This document shows, in pieces, positions 54,656-64,000 of a stretch of DNA of 64,000 nucleotides; position 1 is the first letter of the stretch, and each line of letters starts with the position of its first letter. This DNA comes from Asticcacaulis sp. AC402 (GTDB lineage Bacteria; Pseudomonadota; Alphaproteobacteria; Caulobacterales; Caulobacteraceae): assembly GCF_000495835.1 (NCBI RefSeq), contig NZ_AWGC01000009.1, positions 91,838 to 155,837 of the forward strand. The letters are read 5' to 3'. The notes beneath the pieces were generated by a model that saw only the letters and a list, made by a program, of their open reading frames with translations, did not search any database and was not told the origin of the DNA. Made by a program: the position numbers and the translations under genes.

Positions 54656-54916
54656 GGCTCATACCCCGCTCGTGGTCGGATGCCCGCGGCACCCCTTCTC
54701 GTTCACCTTAGGGCGCAGAGGTTACAAAGCCAACCGTTTTTTGAAAGATTATGAGATTCAGCAGGATAGGACTGGTTCTTCAGAGCTTTGACCTTAACCA
54801 TAGTCCGCCATTCATGAAAATGAAAGAAAGGCGACAACCGAGTGGGGAAGGCGCATGAAATCTGCGACCGACCGGGTGCACTATGGTCTGGCTCAGGGGG
54901 AGTACGGGTTCCAAAC

Positions 54917-55246
54917 ATGCAACAACAGCGCGCAAAATTTGGTATCGGTCAGATTGTGAAACACAATCTGTTCGATTTCCGTGGCGTCATTTTCGACGTC
55001 GATCCGCAATTCGCCAACACGGACGAATGGTGGGAAGCCATTCCCGAAAGCGTGCGCCCCAGCAAGAACCAGCCGTTTTATCACCTGCTGGCGGAGAATG
55101 GCGACAGTTGTTACGTCGCCTATGCCTCAGAGGGCAACCTGTGCTCGGACGACACCGGCGCGCCGTTGCAGCACCCTCAGACCGGGCTTCTGTTCGATCG
55201 TTTCGAAAACGGCCGCTATCTGCCGAAAATGCGCCTGGCCAATTGA
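54917..55246 (+). CDS. hspQ: HspQ (YccV) heat-shock/Lon-adaptor protein
   Basis: A 109-residue protein of the HspQ family, which binds hemimethylated DNA in vitro and is a Lon substrate-specificity factor. RAKFGIGQIVKHNLFDFRGV, IFDVDPQFANTDEWWEA, KNQPFYHLLAEN, LFDRFENGRYLPKMRLAN are typical. The ATG at 54917 is chosen over the frame start at 54842 because the family starts just there. No sigma-32 box is obvious. The 55247-55434 region after it holds nothing but the approach to the tRNA gene. Confidence 0.9.
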   Translation: MQQQRAKFGIGQIVKHNLFDFRGVIFDVDPQFANTDEWWEAIPESVRPSKNQPFYHLLAENGDSCYVAYASEGNLCSDDTGAPLQHPQTGLLFDRFENGRYLPKMRLAN

Positions 55247-55434
55247 GCCATAAAGCTTTGGAGATGGCCTGATTGGTCGCCAGGTAAAGCCCCTGCCCAA
55301 CCCATGCTCACGATGGACCAACATCTGGCGCCGCCCCGCCGGTCAGGTTCCGCCCGGTTACAACTGGCTACAAATTGTAGGGATTAGATATCGTCTTTGC
55401 CATGATTATGTCACGCAAGCCGCCTTAGTTGGCT

Positions 55435-55511
55435 TGGTGAGCCCGCTGGGACTCGAACCCAGGACCCTCTGATTAAAAGTCAGATGCTCTAGCCAGCTGA
55501 GCTACGGGCTC
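55435..55511 (-). tRNA. tRNA-Lys (UUU)
   Basis: Read leftwards, GAGCCCG starts at 55511 and pairs with CGGGCTC, followed by A and an encoded CCA. The D-stem GCTC/GAGC, anticodon stem TCTGA/TCAGA with loop CTTTTAA (anticodon UUU), and T arm with GGTTCGAGTCC are all in place. 77 nt. Confidence 0.97.
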
Positions 55512-55717
55512 ATGCCAAAGACGTAACGGCTTGACCCGGAACCGAAAAGGGTGGATCAAAACGTGGACGATTACATAGAGGGGAGTTCTGCATTGCGCAA
55601 GCGCGCGAACTGTTTTTTGTGTATTGTTTTTTTATGCCCCAAAGCTGCTAAAAAAGCAGCTGGGTTGGAGGCGGGTGTATGAACTTACAGCCAGATCAGG
55701 CTAACGGGGGGCGAATT

Positions 55718-56437
55718 ATGATTCGACGACAGGCCGGCAAGTTGGCGGCATGCGTAGTGGCTTCCGCGCTGACACTTTCTGCGTGTGCGTCCTCACCGCA
55801 ATATCCGGTGAACACCTCGGCACCGCGCGAAGATGGGCGCGGCCGCGAACAGCCCGCCAACGACCGGATGCGGTCCAGCTCCGAGAAAAATAACGATTGG
55901 GGCGATGCCTTTACGGCCCCGCTGGAAGACTTCAACCTGAAGCGTCAGGACATTCCTGAAATCCTGCGAAGCGCCGTCCTCAAGCCGTACGACCTGACCG
56001 GCATGGATACCTGCGAGGCCATTGCCTCCCAGGTGGTCCAGCTTGATGCCCTGCTGGGGCGGGATTTCGATGAACCGCCCCCGCCGAAGGACACTCGCTC
56101 CAACTCGGAAAAAGGCAAGGCTTTCGCCAACGAACAGGCTGTAGGTGCTGTGCGTGGCGCAGCGCGCGGCATCGTTCCGTTCCGCGGGGCGATTCGCTAT
56201 CTGTCGGGCGCTGACAAGCACCAGAAGCAGATGGACAACGCCATTCAGGCCGGCAAGGTTCGCCGGGCTTATCTGAAGGGTGTCGGCATGAACAAGAACT
56301 GCGCGCCACCGGCAGCGCCGTCGTGGTTCAAGCCGCGCGTCTATGTCGAGACCTATGTCCAGCCGTCGAAACCGGCGGCTCAGGCACCCGGCAAGAAGCC
56401 GGCGCCGAAAAAGCGGACCAGCAAGAAGCACAGATAA
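55718..56437 (+). CDS. Lipoprotein, unknown function
   Basis: A 239-residue lipoprotein: MIRRQAGKLAACVVASALTL, then the lipobox SAC with Cys23. The ATG at 55718 is preferred to one at 55679 for its better signal peptide and GGGGG-rich upstream site. The mature chain has a disordered start, a middle with DIPEILRSAVLKPYDLTGMD and a Cys, an Ala/Gly-rich stretch FANEQAVGAVRGAARGIVPF that may pack against a membrane, GAIRYLSGADKH, and a very basic tail (KKPAPKKRTSKKHR). No family recognised. It stands alone, with a terminator at 56441. Confidence 0.75.
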   Translation: MIRRQAGKLAACVVASALTLSACASSPQYPVNTSAPREDGRGREQPANDRMRSSSEKNNDWGDAFTAPLEDFNLKRQDIPEILRSAVLKPYDLTGMDTCEAIASQVVQLDALLGRDFDEPPPPKDTRSNSEKGKAFANEQAVGAVRGAARGIVPFRGAIRYLSGADKHQKQMDNAIQAGKVRRAYLKGVGMNKNCAPPAAPSWFKPRVYVETYVQPSKPAAQAPGKKPAPKKRTSKKHR

Positions 56438-56440
56438 GAA

Positions 56441-56468
56441 AAAACGGCCGGGATTGCTCCCGGCCGTT
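56441..56468. terminator. Terminator shared by two convergent genes
   Basis: AAAACGGCCGGGA and TCCCGGCCGTTT pair around TTGC. The A-run on one side and T-run on the other let it end both the lipoprotein transcript and the leftward TonB receptor transcript. Confidence 0.9.
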
Positions 56469-56503
56469 TCGCCTTGTTGTTACGCTGGCCCGTTAAGCTG
56501 GGA

Positions 56504-58717
56504 TCAGAACGATTTTTTGATCGATAGACCGAAGGTACGCGGATCGTTGACCATACCAGTCAGGTTGTTGAAGTCGATGGCACTTTCGGCGCGGATTTCG
56601 TCTGTGATATTGCGTACGAAAACGGCGAATTCGGTGCCGTTGTCGCTCAGATAGCCCAGACGCAGGCCGCCGATGAACTCGGGCTTGCCTTCGAACTCGA
56701 CAGCTTCATAGAGAAAGAAGTTGACCTCGGAACGATAGAACCAATCGGTGTAAGCGAAGACCTGGCCGCCATTGTCCAGCGGCCAGGCATAGCGGGCCGT
56801 GAAGTTGGCGACGTATTTCGGCGCCTGAGGCAGGGGATTGCCGTCGATCATGGCCAGCCCGCCAACGATCGGGTCCTTTACCGTACACATGCCCGAACCA
56901 CAGGGACCGACGCCAAGGGTTGGGTCCTGGATTTCCGTAAAGTTGTAGCTGGCGCCGGCCGTCAGGAGCAGGTTTGGCATCGGCTTGGCTGTCATATCGA
57001 ACTCAACGCCGTAACCGATCGCCTTGTCGGCATTGATCAGTTTGGCCGAGTTGTTTGTGCCGCCGACAGCGGTCAACTGCAGGTCCTGGGTTTCAAAGCT
57101 GTAGACAGAGGCGTCGAGGCGAAGCTTGCGATCGAAGAAGACGGACTTTACACCGGCTTCGTACGAAACGGTTGTCTGTTCCTTCACTGTCGGAACCGTC
57201 GGCGTGAAGACGAAGTTGACGCGATCCTGGATCGCCGGTCCAAGGTAACCCGTGGCGAAACGGCCATAGAGATTGATGTTCTCGGACAGTTCATAAGTCG
57301 CGCTGAGATCGCCCGAAACATTGTCCCCGCGGACGGTGTTTTCCACTGGAAGGGTTACACCGGTCAGGACGGGTGTGCCGGAAATCTCGTCGGTCTTGCG
57401 GTCGGCCGAGAAACGCAGGCCGCCGCGTAACGTCAGCAGGTCGGAGGGCTTGTATTCGCCCGAGACGAACAGGCCCATATTGGTCTGGTAGTTTTCGTGC
57501 GCGACATTGGCATTGACAGCGCCGGCGCCATCATAATTCAATTCATTGTAGAACAGCTTCTGTTCGAAGAAGTAGAGGCCAACCTGGGCGCTGAAATTGC
57601 CCCATGGGTCGAATTCAAAGCGCACTTCCTGACTCAGTTCTTCCGGCTTGGAGACACCGCCGGTGCTGCTGGGGAAGAGGGCGTTGTTCAGGCCCAGAGG
57701 CGGAAAGACGTAGGTATCACCGCCGTCGATGTCGCCAGAGCTTTCGACCTTGGCCGTCTCATAGCCGGTGATCGAGCGAAGGGTGCCGAGTCCGTCAAAA
57801 TAGTAATTCAATTGCACGCCGATGCCTGACGACGACAGGGACTGGGACGTCACGCCATCCAGTGCCACCTTTTCGACGTCGAAATCGTCGACGAAGTCAT
57901 TGGTGCCCTGCTTGAAGATGCCGGCACGAAATACGCGCGGCGTACCCTCCAGGTCGCGGCCATGGACGCTCAACAGGGCGTCAAAACTGCCACTTTTGTA
58001 CGAAATCTGGGCGCGTGCCGCTTGGTCATTGTAGCCTTCCAGCATGGGGTCGGCGAGGCCAGTCGTATTGGTGTTTTCAACCCAGTCGTCGCGATGCTGT
58101 ATCTGGCCCGACAGGCGGAAGGCCAGACCTTCGGCGATTGGACCGGTCATAGCGGCTTCAATATTGGTTGTACTGTAGGTGCCGACCGAGACGCTGCCGA
58201 AGCCACCAAAGGTGTCCGATGGCTTAGCCGAGTTGATCTTTACCACGCCGGCGGGCGTGTTGCGGCCGAACAGAGTGCCCTGCGGACCGCGCAGGACTTC
58301 GACCGAGTCGACGTCAAAGATCGGGAAGGACTTCAGCATCGGACTTTCCAGCGCGACATCGTCGTAGACAACCGACACGGGTTGGGCGGCATTGACGTCG
58401 TAGTCGGTGTTGCCCAGCCCGCGGATATAGAAACGCGGAAAGGTCCTGCCGAAGGAGGATTCGGCGATCAGGGACGGCGTCCGTCCAGACAGCATGCGGA
58501 CATCCTGGCCTGAGGAGTTCAAGATATCGAGCTTTTCGCCGGAAATGGCAGTGACAGCGACAGGCACATCACGAGCAGCTTCGGTGCGCCGCGTAGCAGT
58601 GATGGTCACCTCTACCGTGTCGCCGTCCTGCGCGTAGGCGGGGACGGCAAAAGCCAGGATGACTGTGGAAACACCGCCCATAAGAGCGAGGGCGTGTCTG
58701 GATTTACGATACAGCAT
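56504..58717 (-). CDS. TonB-dependent outer-membrane receptor
   Basis: A 737-residue receptor that uses TonB energy to take up a scarce nutrient. The ATG at 58717 (MLYRKSRHALAL) starts a signal peptide ending PAYAQ; a frame start at 58897 is rejected. A TonB-box-like VEVTITATRR follows, then the plug domain (VPVAVTAISGEKLDILNSSG, FYIRGLGN, VEVLRGPQGTLFGRNTPAGV) and a 22-strand barrel ending FGLSIKKSF with the terminal Phe. The plug resembles the large proteobacterial group often found with plant or sterol compounds, but no substrate gene is nearby. Caulobacterales carry many such receptors. Confidence 0.94.
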   Translation of the reverse strand: MLYRKSRHALALMGGVSTVILAFAVPAYAQDGDTVEVTITATRRTEAARDVPVAVTAISGEKLDILNSSGQDVRMLSGRTPSLIAESSFGRTFPRFYIRGLGNTDYDVNAAQPVSVVYDDVALESPMLKSFPIFDVDSVEVLRGPQGTLFGRNTPAGVVKINSAKPSDTFGGFGSVSVGTYSTTNIEAAMTGPIAEGLAFRLSGQIQHRDDWVENTNTTGLADPMLEGYNDQAARAQISYKSGSFDALLSVHGRDLEGTPRVFRAGIFKQGTNDFVDDFDVEKVALDGVTSQSLSSSGIGVQLNYYFDGLGTLRSITGYETAKVESSGDIDGGDTYVFPPLGLNNALFPSSTGGVSKPEELSQEVRFEFDPWGNFSAQVGLYFFEQKLFYNELNYDGAGAVNANVAHENYQTNMGLFVSGEYKPSDLLTLRGGLRFSADRKTDEISGTPVLTGVTLPVENTVRGDNVSGDLSATYELSENINLYGRFATGYLGPAIQDRVNFVFTPTVPTVKEQTTVSYEAGVKSVFFDRKLRLDASVYSFETQDLQLTAVGGTNNSAKLINADKAIGYGVEFDMTAKPMPNLLLTAGASYNFTEIQDPTLGVGPCGSGMCTVKDPIVGGLAMIDGNPLPQAPKYVANFTARYAWPLDNGGQVFAYTDWFYRSEVNFFLYEAVEFEGKPEFIGGLRLGYLSDNGTEFAVFVRNITDEIRAESAIDFNNLTGMVNDPRTFGLSIKKSF

Positions 58718-58903
58718 GGGCAGATTCCCTAAGGTGAAAGAGATTGCCCCTTCCTTGGTGTCGCTTGCCCTGATTGTTGATTCAGCCCCGTTGTGAGGTC
58801 TGCAAAGGGGAACGGATGACGCTGATATGACGCATTTGCAACAGATTTGTGGTCTGGACGTGACAAAACTCGCGACTGTGGCGAATTTACAGTTCACGTT
58901 AGG

Positions 58904-60019
<1,116 letters not shown>

Positions 60020-60050
60020 CCGCGCCTCTTAGCGGGGTCGCTCGGGCAAG

Positions 60051-61151
60051 TCAAAGTCCTGACGATTCTGAAATATCGGAAGTGTTGGTCAGCAGGCAGG
60101 CGTCGCCATAGGAGAAGAAACGATACCCGCTGTCGACGGCGTGGCGGTAGGCCGCCTTCATGACCTGCGTCCCGGCGAGAGCGCAGACCAGCATGAACAA
60201 TGTCGATTTCGGCAGATGAAAGTTGGTCATCAGCAGGTCGCACGACCGTACCCGGACGCCCGGAGTGATGAAGATAGAGGTCTCGGCGGCGAAGGGCTGG
60301 ATCATGCCATCGGCATCGCAGGCGCTTTCCAGCAGGCGCAGCGAGGTTGTGCCGACGCAGACGATCCGCCCGCCGGCGGTGCGGGCCGCATTGATACGGT
60401 CGGCGGAGGCCTGGGTGATGACACCGAATTCGGCATGCATGACATGGTCGTTTGTGTCGTCGACCTTGACGGGTAGGAAGGTGCCGGCGCCGACGTGAAG
60501 TGTAATCCGCTCAATGGCGATGCCGTCGCTTTGCAACTGTTCCAGCAAACTGGAAGTAAAGTGCAGCCCGGCGGTGGGGGCCGCGACCGAACCTTCTTGG
60601 TTGGCGAAGATGGTCTGGTAGTCGCGCTTGTCCTGGTCGTCTTCGAGGCGCTTGGAGCGGATATAGGGCGGCAAGGGCATGGCACCTATGATGTGCAGGC
60701 GCTCTAACAGGTCTGCGGGGACATGCAGGAAGTTGAGCGCATAGAGCCCGTCATCTTCCTTGCCAGCAACAGTGGCTTGCAATTCAACAGTCGAAAAATC
60801 GCTTCGGAAAAGCAAGCTGTCCCCTATGCGGACCTTGCGGCCGGGCTTGAGGAAGGCCTGCCATTGTGACCCGCCCGTGGCCTTGATCAGGGTGGCTTCC
60901 ACAGACACGTCGCTGCCATCGCGCCGCCGGAAGCCGTGCAGTTGCACCGGCAGAACTCGGGTGTCATTGACCACCAGCAGGTCGCCCGGACGCAGGAAGC
61001 GGCCGATATCGCCGATATGGGCGTCGCTGAGGTTGCCCGCGGCGTCGACACGCAAAAGTCGAGCGGATTCCCGCGGTTCGGCGGGACGCAGGGCGATGCG
61101 ATCGTCGGGAAGATCAAAATCGAAGTCGGAAACCAGCATGTCGCGTCTCAA
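60051..61151 (-). CDS. queA: S-adenosylmethionine:tRNA ribosyltransferase-isomerase
   Basis: QueA moves the ribosyl part of SAM to preQ1 in tRNA to give epoxyqueuosine. 366 residues: DFDFDLPDDRIALRPAEPRE at the start, LLVVNDTRVLPVQLHGFRR, GSVAAPTAGLHFT, LHVGAGTFLPV and TNFHLPKSTLFMLVCALAG are characteristic. Cytoplasmic. It precedes tgt in the same operon. In many relatives queA and tgt follow coaD and the cyclophilins directly; here they are on the other strand and about 7 kb away. Confidence 0.96.
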   Translation of the reverse strand: MRRDMLVSDFDFDLPDDRIALRPAEPRESARLLRVDAAGNLSDAHIGDIGRFLRPGDLLVVNDTRVLPVQLHGFRRRDGSDVSVEATLIKATGGSQWQAFLKPGRKVRIGDSLLFRSDFSTVELQATVAGKEDDGLYALNFLHVPADLLERLHIIGAMPLPPYIRSKRLEDDQDKRDYQTIFANQEGSVAAPTAGLHFTSSLLEQLQSDGIAIERITLHVGAGTFLPVKVDDTNDHVMHAEFGVITQASADRINAARTAGGRIVCVGTTSLRLLESACDADGMIQPFAAETSIFITPGVRVRSCDLLMTNFHLPKSTLFMLVCALAGTQVMKAAYRHAVDSGYRFFSYGDACLLTNTSDISESSGL

Positions 61152-61192
61152 ACGCGCAAACGCCGTTCAGGTCAAGATGAAACCGCCATCAG

Positions 61193-61603
61193 TTAAACCG
61201 CTAGCGCTTTCTGCAGATATCTGCGCTGGACATTGATCCAGTCCAGGCCTTCGTCGAAATTGGCAAACAGTTCGATCGTGCGCGTCGGAAACAGCGACTG
61301 GGTTACGGGCAGGCGGGCCTTGACCAGCGTGTCATCGCTGATAATGGCTGTGAAACAACCCAGGTCGCGGCCGTTGGCGAAGGCCGCCCAACGATTGCCC
61401 AGATCCTCGATTTCACCGATCAGGACCGTGCCTTCATAACGACGCATGTCGATGATGCAGTCGTAGGTCCAAATACATTCGACATGGAGCAGTTGATCCA
61501 TAAGGCCGTGATTGATGTCTTCGCCTTCAATTTCACCGAAATAGCGCGCGACAAAGATACGGCAAGAATCGTCAAAGGTTATGGTAAGGCGTGAACGGCT
61601 CAT
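61193..61603 (-). CDS. Small protein, paralogue A, SpoIIAA/STAS-like guess
   Basis: A 136-residue soluble protein. It has the order of secondary structure of a small alpha/beta fold: LTITFDDSCRIFVARYFGEI, CIIDMRRYEGTVLIGEIEDL, and ends IELFANFDEGLDWINVQRRY. It is a paralogue of the protein at 61764-62159: both have a YD-x-hydrophobic-DxRRYE motif in the middle and F-DEGLDW near the end. The layout is like SpoIIAA/STAS-type or similar alphaproteobacterial DUFs, but I do not recognise a named family. It starts 41 bp upstream of queA on the same strand and may be in its transcript. Confidence 0.65.
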   Translation of the reverse strand: MSRSRLTITFDDSCRIFVARYFGEIEGEDINHGLMDQLLHVECIWTYDCIIDMRRYEGTVLIGEIEDLGNRWAAFANGRDLGCFTAIISDDTLVKARLPVTQSLFPTRTIELFANFDEGLDWINVQRRYLQKALAV

Positions 61604-61763
61604 GGGCGTGCGATTGTCCTTGCAGAAAGGTCACCCTGCCACACGGGCCTTAAGGCTTGGTTGAGACGGTCGTCCATATTGCGCAAACTTTTCTAGACCG
61701 TGTCGTCGGAAAAAAGGGGAGCACCCGACCGGGCAGCCTCCTTTTGTCGGTACGCACGCATGG

Positions 61764-62159
61764 TCAGGCTGCGACCGGCCGCGCGGTTCTTAGCCAGTCC
61801 AGACCTTCGTCGAACGATTCAAAGACGACGGTACCGTGGTCCGGCACGACGCCGCGCATTTCGCGCAATTGCAGATGAAGGACCGGGCAGGGACTGACCA
61901 GGGCCATACGGCGGCCGCGGTCGCGGCCTTCGTACATTCCAGTCCACGTCTGTGTCAGGAAAGCCAGATATTCGCCGGAAAGGTCGGCTTCATAGCGACG
62001 AAAGTCGAACAGGGCGTCATAGCGCCAGGGCTGCTCCACACCAAGCAGGCAGTCGTTCAGGTCGGGTGTTTCGTGTTCGTGGCGCAGACTGTGCAACCGG
62101 ATGAACAGGATGCGGTTGAGGGCGTCGACATTAAGGCTTATTCTCGAACGCTGGGACAT
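61764..62159 (-). CDS. Small protein, paralogue B of the 61193-61603 gene
   Basis: A 131-residue soluble protein with RILFIRLHSLRHEHETPDLN, YDALFDFRRYEADLSGEYLA, LVSPCPVLHLQLREMRGVV and VFESFDEGLDWLRT. The DFRRYE and DEGLDW words align with DMRRYE and DEGLDW of its neighbour, so the pair came from a tandem duplication. Function unknown. It lies 160 bp upstream of paralogue A and downstream of the cytoplasmic cyclophilin, all on one strand. Confidence 0.65.
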   Translation of the reverse strand: MSQRSRISLNVDALNRILFIRLHSLRHEHETPDLNDCLLGVEQPWRYDALFDFRRYEADLSGEYLAFLTQTWTGMYEGRDRGRRMALVSPCPVLHLQLREMRGVVPDHGTVVFESFDEGLDWLRTARPVAA

Positions 62160-62191
62160 CTGACAAAGCTACTTTTACGCTACTGGAACCA

Positions 62192-62221
62192 AGGCCCACA
62201 CCTTAGCGGCGTGGGCCTTAA
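62192..62221. terminator. Hairpin after the cytoplasmic cyclophilin gene
   Basis: AAGGCCCAC and GTGGGCCTT pair around ACCTTAGCGGC. The T-run on the minus strand is short, so it may be a weak terminator. Confidence 0.55.
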
Positions 62222-62235
62222 GAAGCCCTTAAACG

Positions 62236-62703
62236 TTAGCTGGCATCGGCAGCGACGCGCATGGTGACGATCTTGCCGGGCGTGCGCGGCGGCTCGCCCT
62301 TGGGCAGGGCGTCGACGTTTTCCATGCCTTCGGTAACTTCTCCCCAGGCAGTATATTGCTTGTCCAGGAATCGGGCGTCGTCGAGGCAGATAAAGAACTG
62401 GCTGTCGGCCGAATCGGGGTTTTGCGAACGCGCCATGGAGCAGACGCCGCGGACGTGGGGCTCGGCGTTGAACTCGGCCTTGATTTTCTGGCCGGAGCCG
62501 CCGTAACCCTTGCCTTCCGGATCGCCGCCCTGGGCCATGAAGCCCGGTATGACACGGTGGAAGACAATACCGTCGTAGAAGCCCTCGCGCGCCAGTTCCT
62601 TGATGCGGGCGACGTGCTTTGGCGCCAGGTCAGGACGCAGGCGGATCGTCACCGGCCCAGTGTCGAGTGTCAGTATGAGGGTGTTTTCGGGATCATCGGC
62701 CAT
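62236..62703 (-). CDS. ppiB: Cytoplasmic cyclophilin-type peptidyl-prolyl isomerase
   Basis: A 155-residue cyclophilin without signal peptide. The whole fold is present: VTIRLRPDLAPKHVARIKEL, GIVFHRVIPGFMAQGGDPEG, GSGQKIKAEFN, SADSQFFICLDDARFLDKQY, AWGEVTEGMENVDAL. The active-site Arg (FHRV) and Gln (MAQGGD) are intact. It complements the exported cyclophilin at 52356. In relatives the two cyclophilin genes are often neighbours next to queA; here ppiB is still on the queA strand, two small genes away. Confidence 0.94.
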   Translation of the reverse strand: MADDPENTLILTLDTGPVTIRLRPDLAPKHVARIKELAREGFYDGIVFHRVIPGFMAQGGDPEGKGYGGSGQKIKAEFNAEPHVRGVCSMARSQNPDSADSQFFICLDDARFLDKQYTAWGEVTEGMENVDALPKGEPPRTPGKIVTMRVAADAS

Positions 62704-62778
62704 GGGTAAGGCTCCTTTTGGGCAGCAAAATGCGGCCCTGACATAGGCGTAAGGCGCAGGGATTGCAAACCGGAATCG

Positions 62779-63126
62779 TCAGCCGCATTCTGCCGGCAGT
62801 TGCCGGTTGATCGGAAGCTGCGCGCAGGAACGCTTGATTTCGTCGCGGATCATCTTGCAGGAATTGTCGACATGGCAGAGCGGATGGGTGGCCGGCGACA
62901 GCTTGATGCAGCGGGCGGCCAGGTCCTGGGCGTCAGCGTCGCCAATCTCCAGGCGGCATGAGCCGGCCAGTTCCGAGGAGTCGACAAAGGACAGGGCGCT
63001 TTGGTCGGACGTGACGGCCGCTTCGGCGGCCCGGGCTTCGGCTGCCGTGGCGATATCGGCTGGCTTTTCGGACGGGCCGCAGGCCGACAGTATCAGAAGC
63101 GGGATCAAAAACAGGGCAGGGTGCAT
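62779..63126 (-). CDS. Small lipoprotein, unknown function
   Basis: A 115-residue lipoprotein. The ATG at 63126 has a strong GAGGAGG site and starts MHPALFLIPLLILSAC, with the lipobox Cys at 16. The mature part has an Ala/Glu-rich helix (AEARAAEAAVTSDQSALSFV) and six further Cys that could form three disulfides (SCRLEIG, ARCIKLS, PLCHVDNSCKMI, SCAQL, ECG). No family recognised. Its stop is 75 bp from the ppiB start. Confidence 0.75.
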   Translation of the reverse strand: MHPALFLIPLLILSACGPSEKPADIATAAEARAAEAAVTSDQSALSFVDSSELAGSCRLEIGDADAQDLAARCIKLSPATHPLCHVDNSCKMIRDEIKRSCAQLPINRQLPAECG

Positions 63127-63179
63127 GGTGAGACCTCCTCGATGGCTGAGCATAGCGGCGTGTTCATAAGGAAAGAATT

Positions 63180-63306
63180 GGAACCGCGAATGAACACGAA
63201 TAAGCGCCAATTTCATGATCTTTCGGAAGTCTTTACAGATGTTCATGCCATTTTTCGAGCGCTTCGCGCTCACTATTTGCGCATATTCGCGTTCATTCGC
63301 GGTTCC
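63180..63306. repeat. Inverted repeat of the CCGCGAATGAAC family
   Basis: The arms 63180-63202 (GGAACCGCGAATGAACACGA and on) and 63284-63306 match at 22 of 23 positions as reverse complements, 81 bp apart. It occupies the space between the divergent lipoprotein and rlmE genes, so the rlmE promoter must lie inside or beside it. Confidence 0.88.
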
Positions 63307-63346
63307 AAACCTTTCTTGTACCTGACGGCACTGATATAGACGCGCC

Positions 63347-64000
63347 ATGAACGATACCCCCGAAGAGCCCGAACGCCGCCGTATGGTCAAGCCGCCCGAA
63401 GGTGGCACCCTGGCGGGACGTGGCAAAGGCCATACCGCCGTCAAGACCGCCAAGTACCGGACGCAATCGTCAGCCAAGTGGCTGGAGCGGCAATTGAACG
63501 ACCCCTACGTCCAGCAGGCCAAGGCAGAAGGCTGGCGGTCGCGCGCCGCCTTCAAGCTGATCGAGATCGACGAACGCTTTCACCTGCTGAAGCGCGGCTC
63601 GCGGGTTATTGACTTGGGCTGTGCGCCCGGTGGCTGGGTCCAGGTCGCCAAGGCCCGCGGCGCCGCCCATGTGGTTGGTGTCGACCTGCTGCCGGTCGAT
63701 CCGGTACCAGGCGCCGATATCCTGGAGGCTGACTTCACGGACCCGGCGATCGGCCCCCGGTTGATCGAACTGATGAGCGGTAAGCCCGACATTGTGCTGT
63801 CGGATCTGGCGCACAATACAGTCGGACACAAACAGACAGACCACCTGAAGATCATGGGACTGCTTGAGATGGCCGGCGAGTTTGCGCTTGAAAACCTCAA
63901 GCCAGGCGGTGCATTTGTCGCCAAGGCCTTCCAGGGTGGCGAGACTGAACAGCTGCTTTTGAAGCTGAAACACGCTTTCGATGTCGTCAAGCACATGAAG
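63347..64000 (+). CDS. rlmE: 23S rRNA (uridine-2552-2'-O) methyltransferase, 3' end outside window
   Basis: RlmE (FtsJ/RrmJ) methylates the 2'-O of U2552 in the ribosomal A loop. 218 codons are seen from the ATG at 63347. An N-terminal basic extension (about 40 residues) precedes the core: RSRAAFKLIEIDERFHL gives the first catalytic Lys, VIDLGCAPGGWVQVA is the SAM loop, IVLSDLAHNTVGHKQTDHLK the catalytic Asp, and GGAFVAKAFQGG the second Lys. The pattern Lys-Asp-Lys is complete; the last catalytic Glu lies near or beyond the edge. The frame is open to base 64000. Confidence 0.93.
   Translation, partial: MNDTPEEPERRRMVKPPEGGTLAGRGKGHTAVKTAKYRTQSSAKWLERQLNDPYVQQAKAEGWRSRAAFKLIEIDERFHLLKRGSRVIDLGCAPGGWVQVAKARGAAHVVGVDLLPVDPVPGADILEADFTDPAIGPRLIELMSGKPDIVLSDLAHNTVGHKQTDHLKIMGLLEMAGEFALENLKPGGAFVAKAFQGGETEQLLLKLKHAFDVVKHMK

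Overview
The window looks like chromosomal DNA from an alphaproteobacterium of the order Caulobacterales, probably close to Asticcacaulis or Caulobacter (inference). The evidence is the flbT-flaF-flagellin-FlaEY-FlmG cluster, a bactofilin coupled to an M23 peptidase, an RNase E ending in a GWW motif, a LexA box of the GAAC-N7-GAAC type, and the gene orders rne-amidase-PBP1A-prfB and ssb-gyrA-coaD-ppi. Coding density is high and the DNA is GC-rich. I see no prophage, transposase, CRISPR array or plasmid gene.

Layout. 1-12 kb: a cut-off exported protein, a small His-rich exported protein, an RlmD-type rRNA methylase, a family 2 glycosyltransferase, a soluble lytic transglycosylase, a divergent family 4 uracil-DNA glycosylase, ETF-ubiquinone oxidoreductase, a DUF1796-TPR fusion, a DsbA-like protein and a BepA-like M48 protease. 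12-26 kb: rne, the AmiC-type amidase and PBP1A with an ADP-ribosylglycohydrolase between them, an LprI-like gene, prfB with its programmed frameshift, a YihY/BrkB membrane protein, bactofilin with an M23 peptidase, and a peroxiredoxin. 26-35 kb: a very large AsmA/YhdP-like protein, a Nudix-related NAD regulator, an HD hydrolase, a universal stress protein, and a fusion of a cysteine-less peroxiredoxin fold to a 2-oxoglutarate oxygenase. 34.7-48 kb: the flagellar filament region, with two FlmG-like TPR-glycosyltransferases around a Mug-type glycosylase, then flbT, flaF, flagellin, flagellin, flaG, flagellin, flaEY and two small envelope genes. 48-53 kb: ssb, gyrA, coaD and an exported cyclophilin. 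53-64 kb: Ppx/GppA phosphatase, hspQ, tRNA-Lys(UUU), a lipoprotein, a TonB-dependent receptor, tgt and queA, two small paralogues, a cytoplasmic cyclophilin, a lipoprotein and the start of rlmE.

The flagellar region reads as one regulatory unit. Two flagellins have sigma-54 promoters (GG-N10-GC). Upstream lie GGCA-N5-TGCC palindromes that resemble FlbD/ftr enhancer sites. Their leaders carry paired small hairpins with a constant AAA loop and covarying stems, a good candidate for the FlbT target. FlbT and FlaF set flagellin translation, FlmG-type enzymes glycosylate flagellin, and FlaEY is a further flagellin regulator.

Between genes there are two families of dispersed palindromic repeats: one with an AAAAGTG/CACTTTT core, the other with long arms of the CCGCGAATGAAC type. 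Several enzymes have lost residues that define their families (uracil-DNA glycosylase, DUF1796 protein, Tgt zinc site, peroxiredoxin domain of the oxygenase fusion). These are the best leads for undescribed biochemistry.
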